DNA of 64,000 nucleotides, taken from the NCBI RefSeq assembly GCF_001613225.1, contig NZ_BDBY01000207.1, positions 1-64,000 of the forward strand. The letters are read 5' to 3'. The notes below the pieces were generated by a model. That model did not search any database. It was not told the origin of the DNA and saw only the letters and a program-made list of their open reading frames with translations. A program made the translations under genes and the position numbers. Position 1 is the stretch's first letter; every line of letters starts with the position of its first letter. Shown here piece after piece: positions 1 through 8,516 of this stretch. The stretch is from Nocardia pseudovaccinii NBRC 100343. Lineage in GTDB: Bacteria > Actinomycetota > Actinomycetes > Mycobacteriales > Mycobacteriaceae.

Positions 1-2
1 GC

Positions 3-158
3 GAACGGGTCACCGACCCGCTCGACACCGTCGAGGCGCGCGCGTCGGCGCATCCCATGAAGAAAGTCAACGCATGGTGGAAAGCCTTGGGAGAACGCTA
101 CTCTCGACTATTTCCCGGCTCGGAACACACTCATGGTTTCATGGCGACTGGATGGTAA
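3..158 (+). pseudogene. C-terminal end of a truncated reading frame, possibly the outer intron's IEP
   Basis: An open frame enters from the left edge and ends at TAA 156-158; its last residues read GSEHTHGFMATGW. I do not recognise the family. The stop lies directly before the domain V-like sequence that starts at 159. In some bacterial group II introns the intron-encoded protein also ends close to domain V, so this could be the C-terminus of an outer intron's protein. That is inference from position, not from sequence similarity. It could also be an unrelated interrupted gene. Confidence 0.3.
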
Positions 159-178
159 GAGCCGTGTGACGCGAGACT
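159..178 (+). ncRNA. 5' half of a split group II domain V (outer intron)
   Basis: These 20 nt start GAGCCGTGT and end in a GAGA loop plus CT. Joined to 2620-2633 (GTCGAGCACGGCTC) they give 34 nt, the canonical domain V length. The lower stem GAGCCGTGT pairs with GCACGGCTC, there is a short upper stem, and the GNRA tetraloop falls at the expected place (9+5+4+5+11 nt, as in Ll.LtrB). One C-C mismatch closes the loop. The resident intron at 179-2619 splits this element just 3' of the tetraloop. Confidence 0.55.
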
Positions 179-723
179 GTGCGCCGTCTAACTCGGCGCC
201 AGATCGCCCCTACAGGGGGCAGAGGTTCGGAAGGAGGTGACCTCTGGGCCACCCGCCTTACCTGAACGGGAAACCGGGAGGGGACAACAGCATGGCGGGA
301 AAGCGCGAGGTGCCGAGGAGACGTCGAAGGGACGGTCGTGCAAGGCCCCCGTGATATGGCGAAGGCCAGACTGCTTGAAGCCCAGTTTCCAGCGGTGCAA
401 ACGTCACACATCCCGACACGGCGTCTGTGGTCGGGGCCGTCGGTATGGAGGCGATTCCGAGTTTCGTCGCCTTGAACCCTTCCGACCGGCGGGCGGCGGG
501 CAGTGAGCCCGCTCAAGGAAACGGACCGGGACGCCTACGTCACGCTCGATACGTCTGGTGCACAGAGGAATTCGGGATGGCCTACGGGGCGCGAGCCCTA
601 TGGTCACGGAGGGTCCGTAGTAGTCGCAGGAGTAACGCCCTGCCGGGGAGGACGGGAGAGCCGTCCGCACGGGCGAAGGGGCCCAGGTGCTCGAGATCGA
701 CAACACATGGTGAGGTACGCGAG

Positions 724-2232
724 ATGCGGGATGCCGCAACCGTATTGGCGATCATTCGCGAACGCGGCAGTCGAGGGCTGCCGTTGGAGCGGGTCTATCG
801 GTGCTTGTTCAACCCGGATCTGTTCCTGCTTGCCTACGGAAAGCTCTACCGCAACAAGGGCGCGATGACGCGCGGGGCCACTACAGAGACCGTGGACGGC
901 ATGAGCCTCGGCAAGATCGAGGCCATCATCGAGGCACTCCGGCAGGAACGCTATCGGTGGACTCCGGTGCGGCGCAGTTTCATCGAGAAGAAGAATTCGA
1001 CGAAGAAACGCCCGCTGGGGTTGCCGACCTGGTCGGACAAACTGCTGCAGGAAGTGCTGCGCCTGATCTTGGAGGCGTACTACGAGCCGCAGTTCTCCGA
1101 TCGGTCCCACGGTTTCCGGCCCGGCCGCGGCTGTCACACCGCGTTGCAGGAGATCTATCACCAATGGCACGGGACGGTCTGGTTCGTCGAGGGCGACATC
1201 ACCGACTGTTTCGGATCGCTCGACCACTCGATCATGAGATCGATTCTGGCCGAACAGATCCACGACGGCCGGTTTCTGCGCTTGATTGACGGGCTGATGA
1301 AGGCTGGGTATCTGCAGGATTGGCGATATCACGCCACACTGAGCGGCTGTCCGCAAGGTGGGGTCGTTTCGCCCGTCCTGTCGAATATTTACCTGGATCG
1401 GCTGGACCGGTTCATCGAACAGACCTTGCTGCCTGCCTACAACCGAGGGAACCGCAGAACACCGTATCGGCCGTATATGCGGTTGTGGCAACGCGCGTGG
1501 CGGGCCGAGCAGGCGGGAAATCTGGATACAGGGGTGTTGCTGCGCAAGCAGATGAAATCCCTGCCGTCCCGTGATCCCGCTGATCCGGCCTATCGGCGGC
1601 TACGTTACTGCCGCTACGCCGATGATTGGATTCTGGGTTTCGCCGGTCCCCGGCAGGAGGCCGAGGACATCAAGAATCAGATCGCGGTGTTCCTGCGCGA
1701 GGAATTGGCGCTGGAGCTTTCGCCGGTCAAGACCTTGATCACGCACGGGCGGACGCAGGCCGCCCGGTTCCTCGGCTACGAGATCGTGGTGTTGCACGCT
1801 GATCACAAACGCGGCCCGCACGGTCACCGCAGCATCAACGCGGCGATCGGGCTGAAGGTGCCGCTGGATGTGATCAGGGCCAAGGCCCGCCCCTATCTGC
1901 ATCACGGCGAACCTATTCGGCGGACCGAGCGCATCGTCAATACCGATGTCAGTATTGTCGCGCAGTTCCAAGCCGAGTTCCGGGGCGTCGCAGAGTACTA
2001 CCGGCTGGCGTTCAACCGTCACCGGCTCGGTCGCCTGAAATACGTTATGGAGCGGTCGCTGACCAAGACCCTGGCCCGGAAATACCGGATCACGGTCCCA
2101 CAGGTCTACCGCCGCTACCGTGCCGTTCTCGACACCGAGCAGGGTCCTCGTCGTGGCCTGCGAGCCACCCTGGACCGAGACGGGCGGCCGCCACTGGAAG
2201 CCACGTTGGGGCGGAATCAGTTTGGCCCGTGA
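724..2232 (+). CDS. ltrA: Group II intron-encoded reverse transcriptase/maturase (frameshifted before HNH)
   Basis: The intron-encoded protein makes cDNA from the spliced intron and helps splicing. I place the start at ATG 724 because homologous proteins begin at this distance from RT0, and the open frame upstream lies over structured intron RNA. RT motifs are clear: GLPTWSDKLLQE, DRSHGFRPGRGCHTAL, EGDITDCF, GCPQGGVVSPVLSN, and the catalytic YADD in CRYADDWILGF, then KTLITHG and RFLGYE. The maturase domain X follows (QFQAEFRGVAEYY). Near 2201-2207 the frame is lost: this frame reads LGRNQFGP and stops, while the expected continuation WGGISLARD lies in the next frame. One extra base explains it. 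The RT and X domains remain complete. Confidence 0.85.
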   Translation: MRDAATVLAIIRERGSRGLPLERVYRCLFNPDLFLLAYGKLYRNKGAMTRGATTETVDGMSLGKIEAIIEALRQERYRWTPVRRSFIEKKNSTKKRPLGLPTWSDKLLQEVLRLILEAYYEPQFSDRSHGFRPGRGCHTALQEIYHQWHGTVWFVEGDITDCFGSLDHSIMRSILAEQIHDGRFLRLIDGLMKAGYLQDWRYHATLSGCPQGGVVSPVLSNIYLDRLDRFIEQTLLPAYNRGNRRTPYRPYMRLWQRAWRAEQAGNLDTGVLLRKQMKSLPSRDPADPAYRRLRYCRYADDWILGFAGPRQEAEDIKNQIAVFLREELALELSPVKTLITHGRTQAARFLGYEIVVLHADHKRGPHGHRSINAAIGLKVPLDVIRAKARPYLHHGEPIRRTERIVNTDVSIVAQFQAEFRGVAEYYRLAFNRHRLGRLKYVMERSLTKTLARKYRITVPQVYRRYRAVLDTEQGPRRGLRATLDRDGRPPLEATLGRNQFGP

Positions 2233-2515
2233 CATCACGCCACGACCCCTCGACGACGATCCGATACGCATCTGGAACAGCCGCCGGTCCGAGCTGGTGC
2301 AACGCCTGCTCGCCGAGGCTTGCGAACGATGCGGCTCCACCCACAAGGTCGAGGTCCACCACGTGAGAGCGTTGAAAGACCTCAATCCGAAAGGTCGGAA
2401 ACCACAACCGGATTGGGTCAAGCAGATGGCGGCTCGCCGCCGCAAGACCCTCGTCGTCTGCCGCGCCTGCCACGAGGACATCCACGCCGGACGCCCTACA
2501 GGCAGGCCACGATGA
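2207..2515 (+). pseudogene. HNH endonuclease domain of the intron protein, out of frame
   Basis: This frame continues the intron-encoded protein after the shift at about 2201-2207. It starts WGGISLARD and carries RIWNSRRSELVQRLL, CERCGS, VEVHHVRALKDL and LVVCRACHEDIHAGRP. That is the CxxC...HH...CxxCHxxIH zinc and HNH pattern of LtrA-type En domains, which cut the second DNA strand at the target. It has no start codon or ribosome site of its own at the junction. The protein should therefore lack endonuclease activity unless ribosomal frameshifting occurs or the extra base is a sequencing error. Confidence 0.8.
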
Positions 2516-2523
2516 GCACTGGA

Positions 2524-2619
2524 GAGCCAGCTGCCACGGAAATCGGGCACGGCTGGTTCGGAGGGGGGCCGTCGGAAAAGGACCAGCTCGGCTGGCACCT
2601 CGTCGGCGGCCTACCCTAC
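2524..2619 (+). ncRNA. Intron domains V and VI
   Basis: Domain V runs 2524-2559: GAGCCAGC pairs with GCTGGTTC around an ACGGAAATC-type loop, as the catalytic hairpin should. Domain VI follows, rich in G and C with a CTCGGCTGGC segment, and the intron ends at CTACCCTAC. The domain V is 36 nt by my count, slightly longer than the usual 34. Confidence 0.65.
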
Positions 2620-2790
2620 GTCGAGCACGGCTCTGCGAGAGCCGGACCGTCAGTGGAGAGTTCAGGCGGCCAAGCTGGTACCGCGCCCAGCGACACCGGC
2701 CGTGTAGCGGCGCGCCCTGGTCGACTCAACGACCGCCTGCTGACTCCATCCTATGGTTGTCACACCTTGCCGATTCGACTCGGCATACGA

Positions 2791-2811
2791 TAAAACATCA
2801 TTGGTTTCTTA
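2791..2811. promoter_or_regulatory. 21-bp palindromic operator, copy 1
   Basis: This is one of four sites in the window with the dyad TAAnA-n3-CA-n-TG-n3-Tn-TTA (others at 4713, 13020, 26655). Here the halves are TAAAACATCA and TTGGTTTCTTA. It precedes the hypothetical frame at 2918 and the aldo-keto reductase at 3500. The rest of 2620-2917 holds no supportable gene. Confidence 0.6.
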
Positions 2812-2917
2812 GCGCGGTACGGCCATCCGTGATGGCATGTGTCCTTCGGCGAGAGGGCGTGACTCATATGCGAATCCACCTACAGGTCGACGGCGCAACG
2901 GGATAGGAACTGTCGCC

Positions 2918-3331
2918 GTGAATGACTCTCTGCGGCAGCCAGCGGCGCAGGACCATCTTGTCAGCCCGACGGTGACCGGCCGCCGCGGCGAACTCCCTGC
3001 CGCCGTCGTTCGTGGTCAAACTATCGACACAATCCTGGTCCTGGAAGATCTCGCACCGGCGGTGCGCGGTGACCATGTCGCCAGCCCCTGCGTCCTACAC
3101 GCGGTCGGATTGGCCGTCGTGGCCATCGCGGGACTGCACGCTGCCTTCTGGTCTGATCCACGCATCGACGACTACCCGCACGCCTCGATGCCGCAAGCGA
3201 TCCCGCAGGCGGCCGCGCGCATTGGCGAGGCCACCCGCACGTCAGCCGAGGTCACCCAGACATTGCCTTTCGCGCGCGATTCTCCCATCATTCGCCTATC
3301 GGAGGAGCTGATGCACACCGTGTTGGGCTGA
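2918..3331 (+). CDS. Hypothetical protein, unrecognised
   Basis: An open frame starting at GTG 2918 (weak purine-rich stretch GGATAGGAA upstream) encodes about 137 residues and ends RLSEELMHTVLG. It has a short hydrophobic part near the middle (VGLAVVAIAGLHAAFW). I do not recognise a family. The final third is helical and could be the C-terminal part of a decayed regulator, but there is no helix-turn-helix. It lies between operator copy 1 and the aldo-keto reductase and may be non-coding. Confidence 0.3.
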   Translation: MNDSLRQPAAQDHLVSPTVTGRRGELPAAVVRGQTIDTILVLEDLAPAVRGDHVASPCVLHAVGLAVVAIAGLHAAFWSDPRIDDYPHASMPQAIPQAAARIGEATRTSAEVTQTLPFARDSPIIRLSEELMHTVLG

Positions 3332-3499
3332 GCCTGCCAGACGGTGCGCGAACTCGAGACACTCGAACTCGTCGACCATCTTCGCCACTGAAGCAGCCAA
3401 CGCGACCGCACCGTGCCCCCGCGAGACGGTCAGGCGCGCCGTCACGCCAAAGACGTTCTCTGTCAACGACATATCCCCTTCGGCTTAAAGGATCAACAC

Positions 3500-4495
3500 A
3501 TGCGTTACCGTCAGCTCGGCTCGTCAACCTTGCAGATCTCGGAGATCTCGCTGGGTTCATGGTTGACTTTCTCCGGCGGGGTCGACTTCCACCGGACGCG
3601 TGCATGCACCGAAACCGCACTTGACGTAGGCATCAACTTCTTCGACACCGCCAACGCGTATGGCTATGGCATCGCTGAATCGGCGTGGGGTGAGATTCTG
3701 TCCGAACATCCTCGTGAGAAGTACGTCCTAGCCACGAAGTTGTTCGCCCCCATGTCGAAGGAACCCGACGACTGGGGTCTGACGGCACAACAGATCCGCA
3801 AGCAACTCGAGGCGTCCCTACAGCGCCTCCGCACCGATTACGTCGACGTCTATCAGGCCCACCGATTCGACACCAGAGTGCCGATCGAAGAGACGATCGA
3901 AGGCTTCCAAAGCGTGGTGGAGCAGGGCAAAGCACGCTATATCGGATTCAGTGAGTGGACACCTGAACAGATCCGCGCCGGCACCGAGATCGGCGGTGAT
4001 GAACTCTTCGTGGCGTCGCAGCCGCAGTACTCAATGCTGTGGCGGGCCCCCGAAACCGAGGTATTTCCCCTGTGCCAAGCCCGGGCGATCTCCCAGATAG
4101 TCTGGTCACCGTTGGCTCAAGGTGTACTCACCGGTAAATATCGACCCGCACAGCGCATTCCACCCGGAAGCCGATTCGCGAGTAAAACCATGGGCGGGTC
4201 GAAAGACAGGTATACCGACGACGTCCTGAAGGCGGTGCAACGGCTCGCTCCGATTGCCGAAGACGCTGGCATGGATATGTCAACGATGGCGTTGGCCTGG
4301 GTTCTGCGGCGGCCTGAAGTGGCATCGGCAATCACGGGGGCATCGCGTCCGGAACAAGTCGAGGCGAACGCGCGGGCGGCGGGCGTCAGCCTCAGCGCCG
4401 ACCTACTCGCACGCATCGACACAGCTCTGGGCAGCGTGCCGGTCACTGAGCCCCGGCTCGCCGTCGGCGCTGCCGAAGGCGTCCTGCATCGCTGA
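3500..4495 (+). CDS. Aldo/keto reductase, KCAB/AKR6-like
   Basis: A 331-residue NADPH-dependent oxidoreductase. The start ATG 3500 has an AAAGGA ribosome site and gives the usual MRYRQLGSS beginning. Catalytic residues are visible: Asp and Tyr in FFDTANAYGYG, Lys in LATKLF, and His in YQAHRFD. Further family marks are GKARYIGFSEW, QPQYSMLWR and SPLAQGVLTGKY. It should reduce or oxidise a carbonyl/alcohol in the cytosol; the substrate is unknown. It is the first sure gene of the cluster flanked by 21-bp operators and lies 351 bp before the SDR gene. Confidence 0.85.
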   Translation: MRYRQLGSSTLQISEISLGSWLTFSGGVDFHRTRACTETALDVGINFFDTANAYGYGIAESAWGEILSEHPREKYVLATKLFAPMSKEPDDWGLTAQQIRKQLEASLQRLRTDYVDVYQAHRFDTRVPIEETIEGFQSVVEQGKARYIGFSEWTPEQIRAGTEIGGDELFVASQPQYSMLWRAPETEVFPLCQARAISQIVWSPLAQGVLTGKYRPAQRIPPGSRFASKTMGGSKDRYTDDVLKAVQRLAPIAEDAGMDMSTMALAWVLRRPEVASAITGASRPEQVEANARAAGVSLSADLLARIDTALGSVPVTEPRLAVGAAEGVLHR

Positions 4496-4712
4496 CGCCG
4501 ATTCGACGCCATTGGGCGCGACACACGGTTCATGCACTTGCGCGTCGCGACTTGTCCCGGGCTTCGTCGGATAGCTCTCCGCAGCGCTGCCACCGACGAC
4601 CTGCGTCGCACGCGTGGACGGGCTGCTTGCGGGATTGCGGGGTCGGTGCCCTGCCGCCGGGGGCGCTACCACGATGATCGGCGCATGGTTGCCAACCGCC
4701 AGCCACACCTGG

Positions 4713-4733
4713 TAAGAAATCACTGTAGTTTTA
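4713..4733. promoter_or_regulatory. 21-bp palindromic operator, copy 2
   Basis: The halves are TAAGAAATCA and TGTAGTTTTA around a central C. The sequence is identical to copy 4 at 26655-26675. It lies 113 bp before the SDR start at 4847 and probably controls the run of plus-strand genes from 4847 to 10348. The remainder of the gap 4496-4846 shows nothing else. Confidence 0.65.
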
Positions 4734-4846
4734 ACGGCGGAGCATTCCCGCCAGCACGACTGGTGTGCTGCTGACGAATGGTTACGCAGGCGAAGTTCCG
4801 CTTCCACAACCGAGTTTCACTTCTCGAGACGGGATCGCAGTCGACG

Positions 4847-5611
4847 ATGACAGATTTAGCGGCACTGCATGATTTGACCGGCCGGGTTGCAGTCGTCACG
4901 GGCGGTTCTCGCGGCATCGGACGCGCGCTCGTCCAAGCCCTCGCGGAGGCTGGTGCCGATGTGGTGATCGCCTCGCGCAAACTGGACGCGTGCGAGCGCG
5001 CGGCACGTGAGGTCGCCGACACCACGGGACGTCAAGCCCTCGCTATTGCGTGCCACGTCGGACACTGGGATGACTGCGACCGCCTCATCGAACAGACAAC
5101 GAGCCATTTCGGGCGGATGGACATCTTGGTCAACAACGCCGGAATGTCGCCTCCTTACGACACTCTCGACGCGGTCAGCGAGGAACTCTTCGACAAGACC
5201 CTCGCGGTGAACCTCAAGGGCCCGTTCCGGCTGGGAGCTCTCGCCGGCAACCATATGGCAGACAATGACGGCGGCTCGATCATCAACATCGGCGCCGTGG
5301 CGTCGCTGACCGCCGGTGAGATAGAGCTACCGTATGCCTGCGCCAAAGCGGGCCTCAATGTACTCACCGTCGGATTGGCCAATGCCTATGCGCCGCGCGT
5401 CCGCGTCAACGCCATCCTGCCCGGCGGGTTCAGAACCGATGTCTCCCGGTTCTGGCCACCTGAAGCGCTGGAGGGTTCATTTGTACCGCTCAAACGCATC
5501 GGCGAGCCCGACGAGCTCGGTCCCCTTGTTGTCCATCTGGCCAGTAAAGCGTCCAGCTATACGACCGGGTCAGTCATCAAAGTAGACGGCGGCCTCGTGC
5601 GCAGCATCTGA
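4847..5611 (+). CDS. SDR family oxidoreductase, catalytic Ser apparently replaced
   Basis: A 254-residue classical short-chain dehydrogenase. The cofactor motif TGGSRGIG and the structural motif NNAG are present, and the active-site pair is YACAKAG. The catalytic Ser normally lies 13 residues before the Tyr; here that position is Ala, since the segment reads INIGAVAS instead of the usual INISSVAS. Activity may be altered. I chose ATG 4847 (MTDLAALHDL) because the cofactor fold begins right after it; an in-frame ATG at 4778 would add 23 residues without family support. It is followed after 50 bp by the ACAD11-like gene. Confidence 0.85.
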   Translation: MTDLAALHDLTGRVAVVTGGSRGIGRALVQALAEAGADVVIASRKLDACERAAREVADTTGRQALAIACHVGHWDDCDRLIEQTTSHFGRMDILVNNAGMSPPYDTLDAVSEELFDKTLAVNLKGPFRLGALAGNHMADNDGGSIINIGAVASLTAGEIELPYACAKAGLNVLTVGLANAYAPRVRVNAILPGGFRTDVSRFWPPEALEGSFVPLKRIGEPDELGPLVVHLASKASSYTTGSVIKVDGGLVRSI

Positions 5612-5661
5612 GGGCAACGCGACGCGCAGCCTTCTTTCTTGGTCACCCGAAAGGAACAGCC

Positions 5662-6942
5662 ATGTGGGATTTCGAAACCGACCCCGACTACCAAGCAGAC
5701 CTGGACTGGGCCGACCAGTTCGTTCGTGATGAGGTCGAACCGCTTGACTTTGTGTTGCCTCTCGAGCGAAATGACCTCTGGCACAAGCTTGTTCCGCCGC
5801 TTCAAGATGAGGTTCGCAAGCGCGGCCTGTGGGCGACACACTTGGGTCCGGAGTTGGGCGGACCCGGTCACGGACAGGTTAAGCTCGCACTGCTCAACGA
5901 GATTCTCGGTCGAGCGACCTTCGCGCCACTCGTCTTCGGCTGCCAGGCGCCCGACACCGGCAATGCCGAGATCCTGGCCCACTACGGCTCCGAAGAGCAC
6001 AGGAGTCGCTGGCTGCAGCCGCTTCTCGACGGCACTATTTACTCGAGCTTCTCGATGACGGAGCCGCAGGCGGGCTCAGACCCCAAGGAGTTCACCTGCT
6101 CGGCAGTTCTTCAGGGCGACGAGTGGGTGATCAACGGCGAGAAGTGGTTCTCGTCATTCGCACGCAATTCCGACATCTTGATCGTGATGGTGGTCACCGA
6201 GCCCGAAGCCAGTCCGTACCAGCGGCACTCGATGCTCATCGTACCGACCGACACCCCGGGTGTGACGTTCCTTCGCGACGTGGGCAGCTTCGGCGGAGAG
6301 CGCGGTCCCGGGGTGCACGCGTACATCCGCTACGACAATGTACGTGTGCCCGCGGAGAACCTACTCGGCGGCCGCGGCCAAGCCTTCGCCGTGTCCCAGA
6401 CAAGACTCGGCGGCGGACGGGTGCATCACGCGATGCGCACCGTCGGGATGGCCAGGCAGGCACTGGACCTCATGCTCGAACGAGCAGTGTCGCGCCGCAC
6501 TCAGGGTGAGCTGCTCGCCGACAAGCAGCTCGTGCAGGCGATGGTCGCCGATTCTTGGATCGACCTTGAACAGTATCGCCTGCTGGTGTTGCGCACTGCG
6601 TGGCGGATCGATCGCTATCAGGACTATAAACGGGTGCGACACGACATCGCAGCGGTCAAGGTCGCGCTACCCGACGTATTGAACCGGATCGCCTCGCGCG
6701 CACTGCAAATCCACGGCTCCTTGGGAACGACAGACGAGATGCCGTTGATGGAGATGGTCGCTCGGGCCTACCAGCTCGGGTTGGCCGACGGACCGACGGA
6801 AATCCACAAGCTCACAGTGGGCCGCATCCTGCTCAGGCAGGCGACACCCGCGCCCGGCCTGTTCCCGACTCGGCACATTCCCGCACTGCGCGAAGCAGCG
6901 CTGAAGAAGTACGCCGACGTCCTGTCATCGACGGCGGGATGA
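5662..6942 (+). CDS. Acyl-CoA dehydrogenase, ACAD10/11-like
   Basis: A 426-residue flavoprotein with an AAAGGAACA ribosome site. ACAD marks are SFSMTEPQAGSDP, GDEWVINGEKWFSS, GVHAYIRYDNVRVP and a C-terminal ALQIHGSLGTTDEMPL then LADGPTEIHKLTVGR. This last motif resembles the DGPDEVH segment of the ACAD10/ACAD11 and LvaC subgroup rather than the EGTSEIQ of ordinary ACADs. In that subgroup the ACAD works with an APH-like kinase on 4-hydroxyacyl-CoA, and such a kinase is encoded downstream at 9347. A plain dehydrogenase role is also possible. Confidence 0.85.
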   Translation: MWDFETDPDYQADLDWADQFVRDEVEPLDFVLPLERNDLWHKLVPPLQDEVRKRGLWATHLGPELGGPGHGQVKLALLNEILGRATFAPLVFGCQAPDTGNAEILAHYGSEEHRSRWLQPLLDGTIYSSFSMTEPQAGSDPKEFTCSAVLQGDEWVINGEKWFSSFARNSDILIVMVVTEPEASPYQRHSMLIVPTDTPGVTFLRDVGSFGGERGPGVHAYIRYDNVRVPAENLLGGRGQAFAVSQTRLGGGRVHHAMRTVGMARQALDLMLERAVSRRTQGELLADKQLVQAMVADSWIDLEQYRLLVLRTAWRIDRYQDYKRVRHDIAAVKVALPDVLNRIASRALQIHGSLGTTDEMPLMEMVARAYQLGLADGPTEIHKLTVGRILLRQATPAPGLFPTRHIPALREAALKKYADVLSSTAG

Positions 6943-6951
6943 CCGGTCGGC

Positions 6952-7803
6952 ATGGACTATGAGGACATCGTGCTGCGGATCGACGATCCGGTCGCGATCG
7001 TCACGATCAACCGGCCGGCGCAGTTCAACGCTTTCACCGGGACCACGCTGCACGAACTGCGACACGCTTTCGGGGTCGCCGAGCAAGACCGCCGCGTCGT
7101 CGGCATCATCCTGACCGGCGCCGGTGAGCGCGCGTTCTGCTCAGGCGTGGACGCCTCGATGTTGCGCGGTGCCCTCGTCGACGGAGCCGACGCCGTTGGC
7201 CCGGAAGGTCAAGGATGGTTCGGGACATACCCCGGAGACCCTCAAATGGCAGACATGCAGCGGACATTCACTTGGCCAATCGCCATTCGCAAACCGGTCA
7301 TCGCAGCCATCAATGGGGTATGTGCCGGTGGCGGATTCGTGCTGGCGACCGCTTGTGATCTTCGTTTCGCCTCGGAGAACGCCCGATTCAACACGGTGTT
7401 CGCCAAACGTGGCTTGGTTGCCGAACATGGCGTCAGCTGGCTTCTGCCCCGCATCGTCGGCCACTCCAGAGCATTGGACCTGCTGTGGTCTTCGCGCAGT
7501 ATCGACGCACACGAAGCGCTGGCCATAGGCCTGGCCACACGTGTCGTAAAACCAACGAGTCTGATCACTGAATGTGTCTCGTATCTGGAAACTCTCGCTC
7601 GTCACAGCTCGCCGCATTCACTGATGGTGTCCAAGCGCCTGGTGTACCGGCACCTGACCGAGAGCCTACCCAAGGCCGTCGACGCTGCGGACCTGCTCAC
7701 CGAAGAAGCACTGCGTCGCCCCGACGCCATCGAGGGTACGTTGTCGTGGCTCGAACGCCGAGATCCCGACTTCGCTCGTCTGGATCTCGAGGCTTCCTCG
7801 TGA
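6952..7803 (+). CDS. Enoyl-CoA hydratase/isomerase family protein (crotonase fold)
   Basis: A 283-residue crotonase, 9 bp after the ACAD. The oxyanion-hole segments are AFCSGVDASML and NGVCAGGGFVLA. The two glutamates of classical hydratase (in GGGCEL and QPEI) are replaced here: the first position is Val and the second region reads FNTVFAKRGL. Instead there is AEHG followed by WLLPR, as in PaaG-like isomerases, where an acidic residue in this loop is catalytic. An isomerase or another CoA-thioester reaction is therefore as likely as hydration. Its stop overlaps the next start (GTGA). Confidence 0.8.
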   Translation: MDYEDIVLRIDDPVAIVTINRPAQFNAFTGTTLHELRHAFGVAEQDRRVVGIILTGAGERAFCSGVDASMLRGALVDGADAVGPEGQGWFGTYPGDPQMADMQRTFTWPIAIRKPVIAAINGVCAGGGFVLATACDLRFASENARFNTVFAKRGLVAEHGVSWLLPRIVGHSRALDLLWSSRSIDAHEALAIGLATRVVKPTSLITECVSYLETLARHSSPHSLMVSKRLVYRHLTESLPKAVDAADLLTEEALRRPDAIEGTLSWLERRDPDFARLDLEASS

Positions 7804-8516
7804 ACGGCGTCCGGCTTCGCCAATTCGCCTTTATTGCAGCTGATCTCGATGCGGCCACAGAGCAAGTACATGCGACGTTGGGGCTCGAAGTGGCCCATCG
7901 CGACGAATCGATGTCAATCTTCGGCTTGCGCAACGTCGTATGCCCCTTGGGACAGGACTTTATCGAGGTGGTGAGCCCGCTGGGCCCTGACACGTCGGCG
8001 AGCCGCTATTTGCAACGGCACGGAGAAGGCGGCTACATGGTGTTGTTTCAAGTCGGTGATCCAGATGCCGCTCGAGGGGCAGTCTCGCGGCTGGGAGTGC
8101 GGACGATCTTCGACTACGCCGACGAACATCACAGCACGTTGCAACTGCATCCCAAAGACTGTGGAGGTGTGATGGTTTCGCTGGACTGGACCGACGATGA
8201 CTGGCCGGCTGCAGGACCGCGGTGGCGGGCAGCGGTGCGCACCGATCGGGCACATGGATTCTCGCGACTGCACATCACCGCCGACGATCCGGCGCAGATG
8301 TTGGACCGATGGGCTGCGCTTACCGGGCGCCCCCACAGTGACGGTGCCCTCCGGCTCGACAATGCGGTCGTCAAGATCGGGCAGGCCCAAAACGGCGACC
8401 GAGTCGGTGTCAGCGGGCTGACCGTCAAGTCAGCCGATGTTGATCTCGCCGAGACGACACAGACGCTCCTGGGCATTCCCATGACCTTCGAGATCGAGGT
8501 ATCGACCGGTGTCTGA
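7800..8516 (+). CDS. VOC/glyoxalase-like protein
   Basis: A 238-residue protein starting at GTG 7800, overlapping the crotonase stop as GTGA; longer in-frame starts lie inside the crotonase gene and are not credible. It begins RLRQFAFIAADLDAATEQV and has HATLGLEVAHRDES, VVCPLGQDFIEVVSP and a second half starting FSRLHITADDP. This is the pattern of glyoxalase-like domains, whose members bind a metal or are structural. Its role in an acyl-CoA cluster is unknown; a hydratase or epimerase-like step is a guess. Confidence 0.7.
   Translation: MNGVRLRQFAFIAADLDAATEQVHATLGLEVAHRDESMSIFGLRNVVCPLGQDFIEVVSPLGPDTSASRYLQRHGEGGYMVLFQVGDPDAARGAVSRLGVRTIFDYADEHHSTLQLHPKDCGGVMVSLDWTDDDWPAAGPRWRAAVRTDRAHGFSRLHITADDPAQMLDRWAALTGRPHSDGALRLDNAVVKIGQAQNGDRVGVSGLTVKSADVDLAETTQTLLGIPMTFEIEVSTGV

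Larger units (their letters stand above)
179..2619 (+). mobile_element. Group II intron (about 2.44 kb) with LtrA-type ORF
   Basis: The 5' end reads GTGCGCC, the same start as the Lactococcus Ll.LtrB intron and a match to the GUGYG rule. The interval 179-723 holds the structured domains I-III. Around 615-650 it carries GTAGTAGTC followed by AGTAACGCCCT, which is also present in Ll.LtrB ahead of its ORF. Domain IV carries the reverse transcriptase gene, and domains V and VI follow at 2524-2619. The 3' end is placed at CTACCCTAC (2611-2619). Both ends are supported because excising 179-2619 restores a perfect-length 34-nt domain V in the flanks. Confidence 0.85.

Noticed and set aside
427..723. 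Extension of the reverse transcriptase upstream of ATG 724
   Set aside because: The bases are needed for intron RNA domains I-III and the residues show no RT-family similarity.
604..1491. Minus-strand open frame inside the group II intron
   Set aside because: It lies opposite the reverse transcriptase and the structured RNA; composition is that of a shadow.
2791..2811. 21-bp palindrome considered as a KstR or KstR2 site
   Set aside because: The KstR consensus TnnAACnnGTTnnA and the KstR2 AAGCAAG...CTTGCTT pattern do not fit; the conserved CA-n-TG centre is different.
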